A program made the position numbers and the translations under genes. From assembly GCA_963836015.1 (NCBI GenBank), contig CAWIIF010000013.1, forward strand, positions 61,646-125,645: 64,000 nucleotides of DNA. Direction: 5' to 3'. A model generated the notes under the pieces. That model was not told where the DNA came from. It worked only from the letters and a program-made list of their open reading frames with translations, and did no database searches. This stretch comes from CAWCDJ01 sp963836015. GTDB lineage: Bacteria; Acidobacteriota; Terriglobia; Bryobacterales; Bryobacteraceae. Positions 27,616 through 36,718 of the stretch are shown here, one piece after another (the stretch's first letter is position 1; each line of letters opens with the position of its first letter).

Positions 27616-28299
27616 GTGGCTCCTAAAAAGCATCCGACTTCCGAAGCCTCGGACGACTATCTGAAAGCGATCCTGGAGCTCAGCGGATCTCCGGAAACGC
27701 CCGTTTCGAGCAACGCGCTGGCAGCCAGGCTCAGCGTACGCGCCGCTTCCGTGACCGGCATGCTGCAGAAGCTGGCGGCGCAGCACCCGCCGCTGGTGCA
27801 TTATGAAAAGCACCGCGGAGTTCGTCTTTCGGCCGCCGGAAAGCGGCGGGCCTGGGAGATCGTGCGTCATCACCGCCTCCTCGAGCTGTTTCTGCACGAC
27901 GTCCTGAAATACTCCTGGGACGAGGTGCACGAGGAGGCCGAGCGGTTGGAGCATTTCATTTCAGAGCGGTTTGAAGACCGGGTTGCGGCCATTTTAGGCG
28001 ACCCGCAGATCGACCCGCACGGGCACGTCATTCCCCACCGCAACGGGACCATTCCCGTGCGTAAGGAATTGCCGCTGCTGCGATGGCCCGTGAACACTCC
28101 GGCGACGGTCAGCAGCATCTCGGACCGCGATCCGGCTTCGTTGCGCGACCTTCAGGCGATCGGCCTGGTCCCGGGCGCCACTTTGGTGGTGGAGGAGAGG
28201 AGGCCGAACGCATCGCTCATGATTTGCGTTGGCGGCCGCCGGCCGAGTGTCCGGCTGAGCAACGAGCTGGCCGCGCTCGTCGCCGTAGGAGCCCAGTAG
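27616..28299 (+). CDS. DtxR/MntR-family metal-dependent regulator
   Basis: A 227-aa metalloregulator. The winged helix (about 10-75) includes DDYLKAILELSG and LAARLSVRAASVTGMLQKLA. The dimerisation/metal region reads HHRLLELFLHDVL then WDEVHEEAERLEHFIS, and the metal-site loop DPHGHVIP lacks the cysteine used by iron-type DtxR, a point in favour of manganese specificity (inference). A FeoA/SH3-like domain fills about 150-227. The GTG at 27616 is the start. It is divergent from the TonB receptor that carries a DtxR-like operator, and is followed by the M20 gene after 11 bases. Confidence 0.9.
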   Translation: MAPKKHPTSEASDDYLKAILELSGSPETPVSSNALAARLSVRAASVTGMLQKLAAQHPPLVHYEKHRGVRLSAAGKRRAWEIVRHHRLLELFLHDVLKYSWDEVHEEAERLEHFISERFEDRVAAILGDPQIDPHGHVIPHRNGTIPVRKELPLLRWPVNTPATVSSISDRDPASLRDLQAIGLVPGATLVVEERRPNASLMICVGGRRPSVRLSNELAALVAVGAQ

Positions 28300-28310
28300 A
28301 GCGGCCTTGC

Positions 28311-29462
28311 ATGAGAATCGATACCTCTTACGCCCGCGAAACGCTGGTCCGCCTGGTCCGGATCAACTCCATCAACCCGACTCTCGCTCCAGGCGCTCCG
28401 GGTGAAAGCGAAATCGCCGCTTTCATCGCTTCTTCACTACTTTCCGTGGGACTCGAAATCCAGATCCTCGAGTCCGCCCCCGGCCGACCCACGGTCGCCA
28501 GCCGTCTCCCGGGCACGGGCGGTGGGCGCAGCCTGATGCTCAACGCCCACTCCGACACGGTCGACGTCGCCGGCATGCCCGACCCGTTCTCCGGCGAAAT
28601 CCGCGACGGCAAAGTCTATGGCCGCGGCGCCTACGATATGAAAGGGAGCCTGGCCGCTTGCATGGCCGCCGTCAAGGCACTCGCCGAGTCCGGCATCCGC
28701 CTGCGCGGCGATGTCGTGGTGGCCGCCGTGGCGGACGAGGAGTACGGCAGCCTCGGCACGACCGGCCTGATTCAGCACCTGAAAGTCGATGGCGCCATTG
28801 TCACCGAGCCCACCGCCCTCGACGTTTGCCTGGCGCACAAGGGCTACCTCTGGATTGAGGTCGAGGTGGCCGGCCGCGCTGCCCATGGCAGCAAGTTCGA
28901 GATCGGCATCGACGCCAACATGATGATGGGCCGGTTCCTGTACCACCTGGCCGATTTGGAGCGCGAATTACGGGTGCGGACGCCGCACGCGCTGGTCGGC
29001 CCGCCCTCGCTGCACGCCGCGATGCTCCAGGGCGGCGCCGGCCTCAGCACCTATGCGGCCTCCTCCACGGTGCGCATCGAGCGCCGCACCATCCCAGGCG
29101 AGACGGAACGGCAGGCCGTGGACGAAATCCAGGCGATCGTGGACTCGCTGGCCGCCGCAGACCCCTCGTTCCGCGCCACGGTCCGCCCCTTCTTCGTGCG
29201 CGATCCCTTCGAGGTCTCGCCCGACGCCCGCGTAGTGCGCTCGCTCGACCGGGCCGTGGAAACGGTGTTGGGCCGGCCCCCCGCCCACATCGGCGACACC
29301 CCCTGGATGGATGCCGCGCTGCTGCAGGCCGCCGGCATCGAAACCGTGGTCTGCGGCGCAGCGGGCGCCGGAGCGCACGCCAGCGTCGAGTGGGTGGATC
29401 TCGATTCCGTCGTCCGCCTGGCCGAAATTCTCGCCCGGGCCGCCGTCGATTATTGCGCTTGA
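28311..29462 (+). CDS. M20 family metallopeptidase (ArgE/DapE-like)
   Basis: A 383-aa cytoplasmic zinc hydrolase. Metal-site motifs are LMLNAHSDTVDV (His and Asp), VYGRGAYDMKGS (bridging Asp) and AVADEEYGSLG (Glu pair). A dimerisation insert (about 165-285) follows. The family deacylates N-acyl amino acids or cleaves dipeptides, and the sequence does not fix the substrate. The ATG at 28311 is used because homology begins immediately (MRIDTSYARETLVRLVRINS); the open frame upstream overlaps the regulator gene. It is 11 bases after the DtxR-type gene and overlaps the convergent heparinase-like gene by 13 bases. Confidence 0.88.
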   Translation: MRIDTSYARETLVRLVRINSINPTLAPGAPGESEIAAFIASSLLSVGLEIQILESAPGRPTVASRLPGTGGGRSLMLNAHSDTVDVAGMPDPFSGEIRDGKVYGRGAYDMKGSLAACMAAVKALAESGIRLRGDVVVAAVADEEYGSLGTTGLIQHLKVDGAIVTEPTALDVCLAHKGYLWIEVEVAGRAAHGSKFEIGIDANMMMGRFLYHLADLERELRVRTPHALVGPPSLHAAMLQGGAGLSTYAASSTVRIERRTIPGETERQAVDEIQAIVDSLAAADPSFRATVRPFFVRDPFEVSPDARVVRSLDRAVETVLGRPPAHIGDTPWMDAALLQAAGIETVVCGAAGAGAHASVEWVDLDSVVRLAEILARAAVDYCA

Positions 29463-31408
29463 GTGAATCGCGTCAACCAGCGCCCGGTCCGTGCGGGATT
29501 CTCCGCGCGCAGCAGAATCCGGAACAGCCGCTCGCCCCACGCGCCGCGCAGCCGCGCATCCTCCAGCAGAATCTCTTCCACTTTGGGGGTCAACGCCCGG
29601 TCGTAAGCAACCTGTACGGCTCCGCCGCCCTCGAGGTGCAGCGTCAGCAGACCCGGCCCGCCGGCCGTCACACGGCACGGCGTCATCAGCGTGAGCGAGA
29701 TCTCCTTCGCCGCGGCAGTCAATGCATAATTGTCAGCCAGCGAGATCTCATTCGTGGCGCGATCGAGACGCAGCGTGCGGTCCCATCTACCGACGTGCGC
29801 TTCGCCCGGATACGCCCGCGCCAGGTTGAGGCGGAATTCCGCGCCGCCGTCGTCCGTCCGGCAGGCAACCTCGCTCGCCTCGTACTGGCGCCCCGCCGCC
29901 TGCATCACACCGTCGATTGTCGGGCAGTTGTGGTACGCCGACTGCATCGTCCAGATCTCGTACCGATTGGGGCTGAAAGTCTTCGCCGTGTAAGTCTCCG
30001 GCCCCACATCGATCACCGCCGGCTTGCCATCCGCGTAGATTACGAAATTGCCTACGTCGTTATGGTTGTGGCTCTCGGCGTTGTGTCCGCCCTGCGCCGC
30101 CAGGTACAGCCCGGCGGACGAGCCTTCCTTCCGCCGCGCCGCCATTACCTGAATTCCCGACAGCCAGACGTCGCGGAACAGGGCCTGTTGGCGCGGCGCC
30201 CGGCGCAGCGTGGCCAGGTGGAACAGGGCCGGCAATTGCCGCCCGATGCTGTCACCCGGAATGGCGCCCTCGCCGCGGATGAACGCCGCGAAGGCCCCGT
30301 GCCCCTTCATCGATTCATCGCCCGTCCGCTCGCCGTAGCGGTATACCAGGTCTCCGTTCGGATACACCCGCGCCGGAGCGTCCGCGAAGTTCGTATACCA
30401 CTCGTTGTGAATGTGGGCGCGGCAGATATAGAGCCCGATCTGCCGGATGAGCGGCTCGCGGAAAGCGTCCAGCGCGCCCCCGCTCGCCTGGTGGAGCAGT
30501 TCCAGGCAGTCGAACAGAGATGCCCCGGCGCGACCCCAGTAGCTCGGACCTTCGTCGCAGCCGCCATCGTCGTAGTAGCCGTTCAGGAAATGGTCGAGGC
30601 AGCGGATGATCTTGTAAACGGAGTTCCGCCGCCGTTCGTCGTCGCGCTCCACCAGCAGGGCCGCGGTCAGCCAGTTCGAGCAGATCCACGGGTTCCAGTT
30701 ATTGGGCGGCCGTCCGTTGAACCCCATCCATCCGAAATCGTCGCGCGTGAGGCACGGCGTCAGGATCCGCCGTTCCGTCTCCAGCCGGATGCGCTCCGGC
30801 AGCAGCTTCGATACGCGCGCCAACTGCGGCTCGAGCAGGTACAACGTCCAAGCCAGAAGGCTCGCGGTCTCGGCGGAGAACAGCTCCACGATCGGCTCGC
30901 TCACGTCCGGGAGGCCGACCCCCGCCTTCTGCGCCCCCAGGTGCGCCGGAACACCCCAGAACGTCTCCTCCGAAATCAGCCAGACCCCGTTGGCGATCTC
31001 GTCCACGAACCGGCCCTTGCCCTCGACGCACTCCGCCGCCACCAGGGTCTGCAGCTTGTTGCGCCGTCGGTCTCGTGCGGCCTCGAACCGCGAGCGGTTG
31101 CCGTTGCGCGCGTATTCCAACATGAGCGTCGAGGGCAGAACGTCCCAGGCGCTCGCGAGCTGGCGGCCGCCGGCCTCTACCAGCGACGCCCGCGCATCGG
31201 CGGGCAGGGCCTCCCATCCCGGCCGCTCGCCGGCCGCCGGAAACGGATGAAACCAGCCGCGGCCGGCGATTGCCGCCGCTACTTTTTCGCTCGTCCACAA
31301 TCCGGTCAGCAGGTTGCGCTTCGTTTCAGGCTGCGCGGATGCGCGTTGCGGCGCCGCCGCCAGCGCCATCGATCCGGCCAGCCATGCCCGGCGTGTAAGA
31401 TCTGGCAT
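29450..31408 (-). CDS. Heparinase II/III-like polysaccharide lyase, exported
   Basis: A 652-aa exported protein. The N-terminus DLTRRAWLAGSMALAAAP looks like a Tat leader. A long alpha/alpha toroid (about 40-390; NNWNPWICSNWL, DDGGCDEGPSYWGRAGASLF) is followed by the heparinase II/III beta domain with GHNAESHNHNDVGNFVIY and KPAVIDVG (about 425-460). This layout matches lyases that cut uronic-acid-containing polysaccharides by beta-elimination. The ATG at 31408 is preferred over the GTG just before it. It is divergent from the RmlC-like gene, which suggests one locus for a charged polysaccharide. Confidence 0.85.
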   Translation of the reverse strand: MPDLTRRAWLAGSMALAAAPQRASAQPETKRNLLTGLWTSEKVAAAIAGRGWFHPFPAAGERPGWEALPADARASLVEAGGRQLASAWDVLPSTLMLEYARNGNRSRFEAARDRRRNKLQTLVAAECVEGKGRFVDEIANGVWLISEETFWGVPAHLGAQKAGVGLPDVSEPIVELFSAETASLLAWTLYLLEPQLARVSKLLPERIRLETERRILTPCLTRDDFGWMGFNGRPPNNWNPWICSNWLTAALLVERDDERRRNSVYKIIRCLDHFLNGYYDDGGCDEGPSYWGRAGASLFDCLELLHQASGGALDAFREPLIRQIGLYICRAHIHNEWYTNFADAPARVYPNGDLVYRYGERTGDESMKGHGAFAAFIRGEGAIPGDSIGRQLPALFHLATLRRAPRQQALFRDVWLSGIQVMAARRKEGSSAGLYLAAQGGHNAESHNHNDVGNFVIYADGKPAVIDVGPETYTAKTFSPNRYEIWTMQSAYHNCPTIDGVMQAAGRQYEASEVACRTDDGGAEFRLNLARAYPGEAHVGRWDRTLRLDRATNEISLADNYALTAAAKEISLTLMTPCRVTAGGPGLLTLHLEGGGAVQVAYDRALTPKVEEILLEDARLRGAWGERLFRILLRAENPARTGRWLTRFTQAQ

Positions 31409-31486
31409 CACGTAATGTTGTAGCGCACGGCGATGCCGCGCGCAGCCATGTGCTAACTCTGTGTTAGATTGAGTATCTCAGCCGGC

Positions 31487-32020
31487 ATGTCCAATAACTT
31501 CCCGCCCACCGCGGGTTGCGTCCCCATCGCGGACGTCCGCATCATCGCGCTCGATCCCCACTCCGATCACCGCGGCGTCTTCACCGAGATCTGCCGCGAT
31601 CACTGGCTGGGCGGCTCGAGGCCCGTGCAATGGAACCTTGTCCATTCCACAGCCGGCGTGCTCCGCGGCGTGCACGTCCACCGCCGCCACTTCGACTATC
31701 TGACGCTGGTTTCCGGGCGCATGACTCTCGGGCTTTGCGACCTCCGCGAATCCTCTCCCACCTTTCGCCGCGCGGCCGCCTTGCCCGTCACGCCGTCCGG
31801 CGCCGTGTGGATCCCTCCCGGCGTTGCGCACGGGTTCTACTTCGAAGAGCCCAGCATACACATCTATGCCGTGACACACTACTGGGACACTCGCGATGAA
31901 TTCGGATGCCATTGGGCGGATCCCGGCCTCGCCATCCCCTGGGACGTCCGCGAGCCGGTCATCTCCGCGCGCGATTCCGAGCTGCCGCCCCTGTCTTTGC
32001 TGCTGGAACAGTTGGCATGA
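31487..32020 (+). CDS. dTDP-4-dehydrorhamnose 3,5-epimerase-like cupin (RmlC family)
   Basis: A 177-aa RmlC-family sugar-nucleotide epimerase. Conserved pieces are SDHRGVFTEI, LRGVHVHRRHFDYLTLVSG (catalytic His region, about 60-78), LGLCDLRESSPTFRR and VWIPPGVAHGFYF. The ATG at 31487 is chosen over a TTG 18 bases upstream because homology begins after it. Its stop overlaps the start of the Gfo/Idh oxidoreductase (ATGA), as expected for a sugar-nucleotide pair. The exact substrate need not be dTDP-linked. Confidence 0.85.
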   Translation: MSNNFPPTAGCVPIADVRIIALDPHSDHRGVFTEICRDHWLGGSRPVQWNLVHSTAGVLRGVHVHRRHFDYLTLVSGRMTLGLCDLRESSPTFRRAAALPVTPSGAVWIPPGVAHGFYFEEPSIHIYAVTHYWDTRDEFGCHWADPGLAIPWDVREPVISARDSELPPLSLLLEQLA

Positions 32021-32939
32021 TCACCCATATCGGGTTGGCCGGCTGCGGTAACTGGGGAAGATTTATCCTGCGGGATCTCAAGTCCCTCGGCTGCCGGGTT
32101 ACAGTTGCTGCGCGCTCTACTCGAAGCCGCGCGTTCGCCGCTGAATTCGGGGCCGACCACGTGGTTCCCTCGATCGGGGAACTGCCCTCCGGCGCCGATG
32201 GCTTCGTAGTCGCCACTCCCACAGCTTTCCACCATGAGGCTGTCTCCGCCCTCCTCGCATTCGGACGGCCGGTCTTCGTCGAAAAGCCGCTGACCAACGA
32301 TCTCGACTCCGCGCGCGATCTGGAGTCCCGCGCCACCGGCCGCATCTTCGTCATGGACAAGTGGCGCTACCATCCGGGCGTCGAGGCGCTGCGCGACCTG
32401 GCGCGCTCGCAGGAGCTCGGCCCCGTCCGCTACATCCAGACCCTGCGGCTCGGCTGGTCTAACCCACACGAAGTGGATGCCTCATGGATCCTGTTGCCCC
32501 ACGACCTTGCCATCACTCTCGAGATCCTCGGCTATATTCCCGACCCCGTGTCCGCCTTCGCGGAATATCCAAAGCTCCTGCACTGTCCGGTATATCCGGC
32601 GTATTGGGGCGCGACCCGGCCGTGTCGGTCGAAGTTTCCGCCGCCCGGGCCTCGACGCTTCGCAGAATCTCGGTGTGTTTCGAGCGCGGCGCGGCCATCC
32701 TCGAGGATTCCTACTCTCCCGCGATCCGCATTCGCCGCCTTATCCACAGCAGCGCGCGCAAGGACGACCCCGAGGAATCGCGGCCGCTTGCCACCGAGCT
32801 TCCCCTCGTCCGCGAGCTGCGTGCTTTTGTCGATTACCTGCGAGGCGGCCCGCCGCCCCGCAGCAGTGCTGCTGAAGCCGTTCGCATTGTCGAAGTGATC
32901 TCCAGGCTACGGCGCCTGGCGGATGTGAAAACTTCGTAG
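32017..32939 (+). pseudogene. Gfo/Idh/MocA oxidoreductase, frame-shifted
   Basis: The N-terminal part (MITHIGLAGCGNWGRFILRD, FVVATPTAFHHEA, FVEKPLT) is a typical NAD(P)-binding Gfo/Idh fold with the EKP motif. After YPKLLHCPVYPA (about residue 195) the frame loses sense. The expected C-terminal beta domain continues one frame over as GRDPAVSVEVSAARAS, ERGAAILEDSYSP and ELPLVRELRAFVDYLRGG, ending at the TAG at 32939. A one-base loss (or two-base gain) at about 32590-32610 explains this. It overlaps the RmlC-like gene by four bases and the convergent glycosyltransferase by 33. It may be a recent pseudogene or an assembly indel. Confidence 0.8.
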
Positions 32940-34142
32940 GCCGATCCCCAGTCGGCGAGGATCCGCGATCGATTTGACCTGCCGCGCCGGCCGGACACCC
33001 GGGATCAAAAATCGAAGGTCCAGCCTCCGCGCAGCCGGCAGCTCCACCTGCCTGGTCTGTTCGCCCGGCCCGAGGACTCGCCACTCGCACAATTCCCGGC
33101 CGTTCGCCGCCACCCCGATGTTGAGCCAGGGGTGCCTCCAGCCGCGGAAAGCGTGGAAGCTGGCGTCGAGCACCAGCCGGCCCCGCGGCGGCTCGCGGAA
33201 CGATAGCGTGAGCCGCGCCTCCTCCCCGTCGCTCCATACGCCCCAGGGCTCCGCCGCTGCCCATCCCCACGAAAGATAACGCAGCCCGGCGCCTGCCCCT
33301 TCGAGCGAGACCTTCTGCCCCAGCTCATATTCGGCAAAATCCGGGCCCGCGCCGATTCGCGCGTTGCGGCGCGTCTCTCCCGGGTGCGCCGACGCGCCCC
33401 AGGCCGCTTCGAATATGCGCCAGGCCAGGTCGCTCTCCCCTCCCGGCGCGGTGATGCGCCCCAGCCAGAGATCCAGCGCGGCCAGGCGTTGCTCGCGCGG
33501 CTGGCCGTCCCACGACTGAGCTTCGAACCGCAGGATCGTGGGGCGCGCCGAGCTCGCCGTGCGGCACCATGGCTGCTCCAGGAACTGCTGCCACATATAG
33601 GTGTCGGTGTGAATCTCGCGAGGCGTGGTGCGCCATCCGTGGGGAAGCCGGCGGTAGGCCTCCAGGGTGTGCGCCCCGGATGACAGCCCAAAACCCGAGC
33701 GGCTCTCCATCAACATCCTGCGGTCCTGCGGGTGATTCAGGTCGAACGTCACCAGCCGGCCTTCCCCGTCGGGGTGGATCAGCACCTCCGAACCATTAGC
33801 CAGGTCCGCTTCACTCAGCCGGTCGATGGTATGCGCCAGGTGGCTCGGCATCCACAGATCGTCGTCGCACAGATAGACAACATTGCGCCCGCGCGCCTCG
33901 GCCAGCGCGGCGTGCCGCAGCAACTCGCCGTGCCGCGGCCCCTTCGGGAAATCGAAAAACCGGACGCGCGCATCGTTCCGCGCGAGCTCCGCGGCCAGTT
34001 CGCGAGTCACCTCCGGAACCCCGTCCCCGACGATCAGAATCTCAAAATCCTGCATCGTCTGCGCCAGCACGCTGCCCACCGCGTAGCGCAGCGTTTCGCC
34101 GTGGTTGTGCGTGGGGATCAGTACCGTCGCTTCGGTGCTCAT
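32907..34142 (-). CDS. Glycosyltransferase family 2 with C-terminal beta domain
   Basis: A 411-aa GT-A glycosyltransferase. ATVLIPTHNHGETLRYAVGS is the family 2 nucleotide-binding start, DFEILIVGDGVPE follows, and VVYLCDDDLWMPSHL carries the metal-binding acidic motif (about 93-107). Residues from about 265 on (YELGQKVSLEGAGAGLRYLS, WGVWSDGEEARLTL) form a separate beta-sandwich-like module of a kind found at the ends of some other sugar transferases. No membrane helices are evident. It lies 17 bases downstream of the quinoprotein gene on the same strand. Acceptor and donor are unknown. Confidence 0.82.
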   Translation of the reverse strand: MSTEATVLIPTHNHGETLRYAVGSVLAQTMQDFEILIVGDGVPEVTRELAAELARNDARVRFFDFPKGPRHGELLRHAALAEARGRNVVYLCDDDLWMPSHLAHTIDRLSEADLANGSEVLIHPDGEGRLVTFDLNHPQDRRMLMESRSGFGLSSGAHTLEAYRRLPHGWRTTPREIHTDTYMWQQFLEQPWCRTASSARPTILRFEAQSWDGQPREQRLAALDLWLGRITAPGGESDLAWRIFEAAWGASAHPGETRRNARIGAGPDFAEYELGQKVSLEGAGAGLRYLSWGWAAAEPWGVWSDGEEARLTLSFREPPRGRLVLDASFHAFRGWRHPWLNIGVAANGRELCEWRVLGPGEQTRQVELPAARRLDLRFLIPGVRPARQVKSIADPRRLGIGLRSFHIRQAP

Positions 34143-34159
34143 TCTGAACCGGCCGGCGG

Positions 34160-36244
34160 TCAGTCCGGCAGGGCGAAGGCCACGTAAATCCCGCCGCTCG
34201 CCTCGCCGGGCCTCCCTTTGCCGCCGGTTGCGTAGATGACCACGTACTGGCGCCCGCCTGCCTCATAAGTGGCGGGGGTGGCGTTGCCGGCCAGCGGCAG
34301 GGTGGTCTCCCAGAGCAGCTTGCCGGTAGTTTTGTCGAAGGCGCGGAACTTCCGGTCGAAATTGGTCGCCGCGATGAACAGCAGCCCGCCCGCTGTCACG
34401 ACCGGACCGCCGTAATTCTCGGTGCCCGTGTCCTTCATGCCCTTTGCCGCCAGCTCCGGGTACTCGCCGAGCGGAATCTTCCAGGCATACTCCCCGGTGT
34501 TCAGGTCGATGGCGTTCAGCGTCCCCCAGGGAGGCGCCACCGCCGGATAGCCCTCTGCATCGAGGAATTTGTGATACCCCGTGAAGCGGTACTTCGCACT
34601 GGCGGCAGCCTCCTCGGGCGCCAGTTCCTTGCTCTCGCCGCTTACGAGGTAATCCACCAGCGCGCTGACCTCGGCAGGCCCCAGGCTTGGAAAGGCGGGC
34701 ATTCTTCCCGCGCCCTGCGCCACAATCGTGGAGATCTCGGCGGCGCTCCGCCGGTCGCCCACACTCACCAGCGAGGGGAGTTGCGGCGGCGCGCCGGTCA
34801 GGTCGTCTCCGTGACACTCCGCGCAGTTCGTGAGGTATACCTGCCGGCCCGAATGCCCGCCCCGGCTCTCCGCCAAGTGGGAGAACCATGCCAGGTCGTT
34901 CGCGTTCACGTACAACAGGCCCGTCTCGGGATCGAACGCAGAGCCTCCCCACTCCGCGCCCCCGTCGAACCCGGGAAAGATCACGGTATCCTGATCCACG
35001 CCGAGGGGGATGAATTGGCCCGCGCTCCGGAAGCTCCGGAACCGCTCCAACGCCTGCCTGTGAACTTCGGGGGTACGGTTCGAGAGCATATCTTCGGTCA
35101 GCACCTGCCGCGCGTAGGGCGCCGGCTTTACCGGCAGGGGCTGCATTGCCGCCGCCGTTTCTCCCGGTACGCCGCTGGCTGGATACTTCCGGTACTCGAT
35201 CGGGAATAGCGGCTCGCCGGTCGTCCGGTCGAACAGGTACACCCAGCCCTGTTTCGTGGTCTGCGCGACCGCGTCCACCCGTTTCCCGCCGTGCGTCACG
35301 GTGACCAGGGTGGGCGGCGACGGAAAGTCCCGGTCCCAGATATCGTGGCGCACCCCTTGGAAGTGCCACAGTCGCTTTCCCGTCCTGGCATCGAGGGCCA
35401 ACAGGGTATTCGCGAAGAGATTGTCGCCCGTCCTGTCGGCCCCGTAGAAGTCGCTGGCCGCCGAGCCGGTCGGGACGTAGACGATCCCCCGCTTCCGGTC
35501 GACCGCCATGCCTGCCCAGTTGTTGGCGGAGCCGGAGTAAGTCCACGCATCTTTCGGCCAGGTATCGTATCCGGATTCGCCCGGATGAGGAATGGTGTGG
35601 AACGACCACCGCAGTTTGCCCGTCCGAACGTCGTAGGCCCGGACGTCCCCCGGCGGTGAGGGAAGGGCTTCGGGAGTCCGTCCGCCGACGATCAGCAGGT
35701 CCTGATAGATGGTCCCTGGGCTGGTTGCGACGATCGATTGCTTCTCCGGGTCACGCCCCAGGTTCTCGCGCAGATCGATCCGGCCGTCCTGGCCGAATCG
35801 AGCAATCGGCTTGCCGGTCGCAGCGTCCAGCGCGTATACGTAGCTCCGCACGGCTGCGAATACCCGCCGGTCCTTGCCGGACGCCCAGTAGAGCAGGCCG
35901 CGGTTCGGCCCGCGCCCCGGCATACCGGAATCGAATCGCCACAGCAGCTTCCCCGTGGCCCCGTCCAGTGCGATCACCTTATGGCGCGGCGTGATTCCAT
36001 AAAGGACCCCGTTGACCGCGAGCGGCTGGGTCTGCGAGGCGCCCGAGCCGTCGGCAGTGTCGTAAGTCCAGGCCACCCGGAGCCGTCCCACGTTCGAGCG
36101 ATTGATCTGCCCGAGGCTCGAATAGCGGGTCTGCTCCGGAGTGCCGCCATAAGCCGGCCAATCCGCCCCCGCCGCTTCGTCCGTCTTCTTCCCCGCGGCA
36201 AACAGCACGGACGCCGCGGCCGCCACAGCCAACCAGATTTTCAT
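34160..36244 (-). CDS. PQQ-type quinoprotein dehydrogenase with cytochrome c module
   Basis: A 694-aa exported enzyme. The ATG at 36244 gives a signal peptide (MKIWLAVAAAASVLFAAG); another ATG 24 bases upstream would add a polar leader. An eight-bladed propeller is indicated by repeated tryptophan-docking segments (ALDGATGKLLWRFD, YALDAATGKPIARFG, ALDARTGKRLWHFQG, AFDKTTGKLLWETT). A haem c site CAECH (Cys474, Cys477, His478) sits in an insert that breaks the propeller. Such enzymes oxidise sugars or alcohols in the periplasm. No pqq biosynthesis gene is in the window. Confidence 0.86.
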   Translation of the reverse strand: MKIWLAVAAAASVLFAAGKKTDEAAGADWPAYGGTPEQTRYSSLGQINRSNVGRLRVAWTYDTADGSGASQTQPLAVNGVLYGITPRHKVIALDGATGKLLWRFDSGMPGRGPNRGLLYWASGKDRRVFAAVRSYVYALDAATGKPIARFGQDGRIDLRENLGRDPEKQSIVATSPGTIYQDLLIVGGRTPEALPSPPGDVRAYDVRTGKLRWSFHTIPHPGESGYDTWPKDAWTYSGSANNWAGMAVDRKRGIVYVPTGSAASDFYGADRTGDNLFANTLLALDARTGKRLWHFQGVRHDIWDRDFPSPPTLVTVTHGGKRVDAVAQTTKQGWVYLFDRTTGEPLFPIEYRKYPASGVPGETAAAMQPLPVKPAPYARQVLTEDMLSNRTPEVHRQALERFRSFRSAGQFIPLGVDQDTVIFPGFDGGAEWGGSAFDPETGLLYVNANDLAWFSHLAESRGGHSGRQVYLTNCAECHGDDLTGAPPQLPSLVSVGDRRSAAEISTIVAQGAGRMPAFPSLGPAEVSALVDYLVSGESKELAPEEAAASAKYRFTGYHKFLDAEGYPAVAPPWGTLNAIDLNTGEYAWKIPLGEYPELAAKGMKDTGTENYGGPVVTAGGLLFIAATNFDRKFRAFDKTTGKLLWETTLPLAGNATPATYEAGGRQYVVIYATGGKGRPGEASGGIYVAFALPD

Positions 36245-36393
36245 GGTCAGCTTACAGTTGTAGCGCATTCAAGCCCGCATTGGAGGCGGGAGGGGTCTCC
36301 GGTGGAGTGCAACCGGCCTATGCAGGAGACAGGACAATCCTTCAGCCGTTACAATATGAGTACCGAGCCAAAGCCTGACAGGTTAGAGGTTCC

Positions 36394-36469
36394 GGGCCCT
36401 TAGCTCAGCGGTTAGAGCAGCGGACTCATAATCCGTCGGTCGTAGGTTCAAATCCTACAGGGCCCACCA
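36394..36469 (+). tRNA. tRNA-Ile2 (CAU anticodon, lysidine-type), CCA encoded
   Basis: A full cloverleaf. The acceptor GGGCCCT pairs with AGGGCCC, the D arm is GCTCAGCGGTTAGAGC, the anticodon loop is CTCATAA with CAT, and the T arm is TAGGTTCAAATCCTA, followed by A and CCA. The body closely resembles the E. coli minor isoleucine tRNA read after TilS modification rather than elongator or initiator methionine tRNA; this is an inference from similarity. A TACAAT at 36350-36355 is a possible -10. Confidence 0.9.
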
Positions 36470-36718
36470 AATTCTTCAAATACTGGTTTGTCAGCAACGG
36501 GCTTTGGCGGCGCCAGGATTTCGTCCATCGTGTTTGCAATCGGGTCCTGATAGTAGGTCCCAAATCCGTCCACCGCTGCCGATGATTGAGCGCGGGGTTT
36601 CCCGGAGCCACCGGTATCCGAAAACCGCCTTCCCGGAAACCCTCGTTTCGTACTAAAACCTGCCCTGTACCGTTGGCACTTCCCCCCGGACCGGTGCCGG
36701 CCGCATACTCGGATCTCG

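Noticed and set aside
29390..31423. 677-aa plus-strand open frame opposite the heparinase-like gene
   Set aside because: Low-complexity Arg/Val-rich shadow; the minus-strand gene has a leader and diagnostic motifs.
31453..31467. CTAAC/GTTAG inverted repeat between the heparinase-like and RmlC-like genes
   Set aside because: Five-base arms are too short to separate from chance without conservation data.
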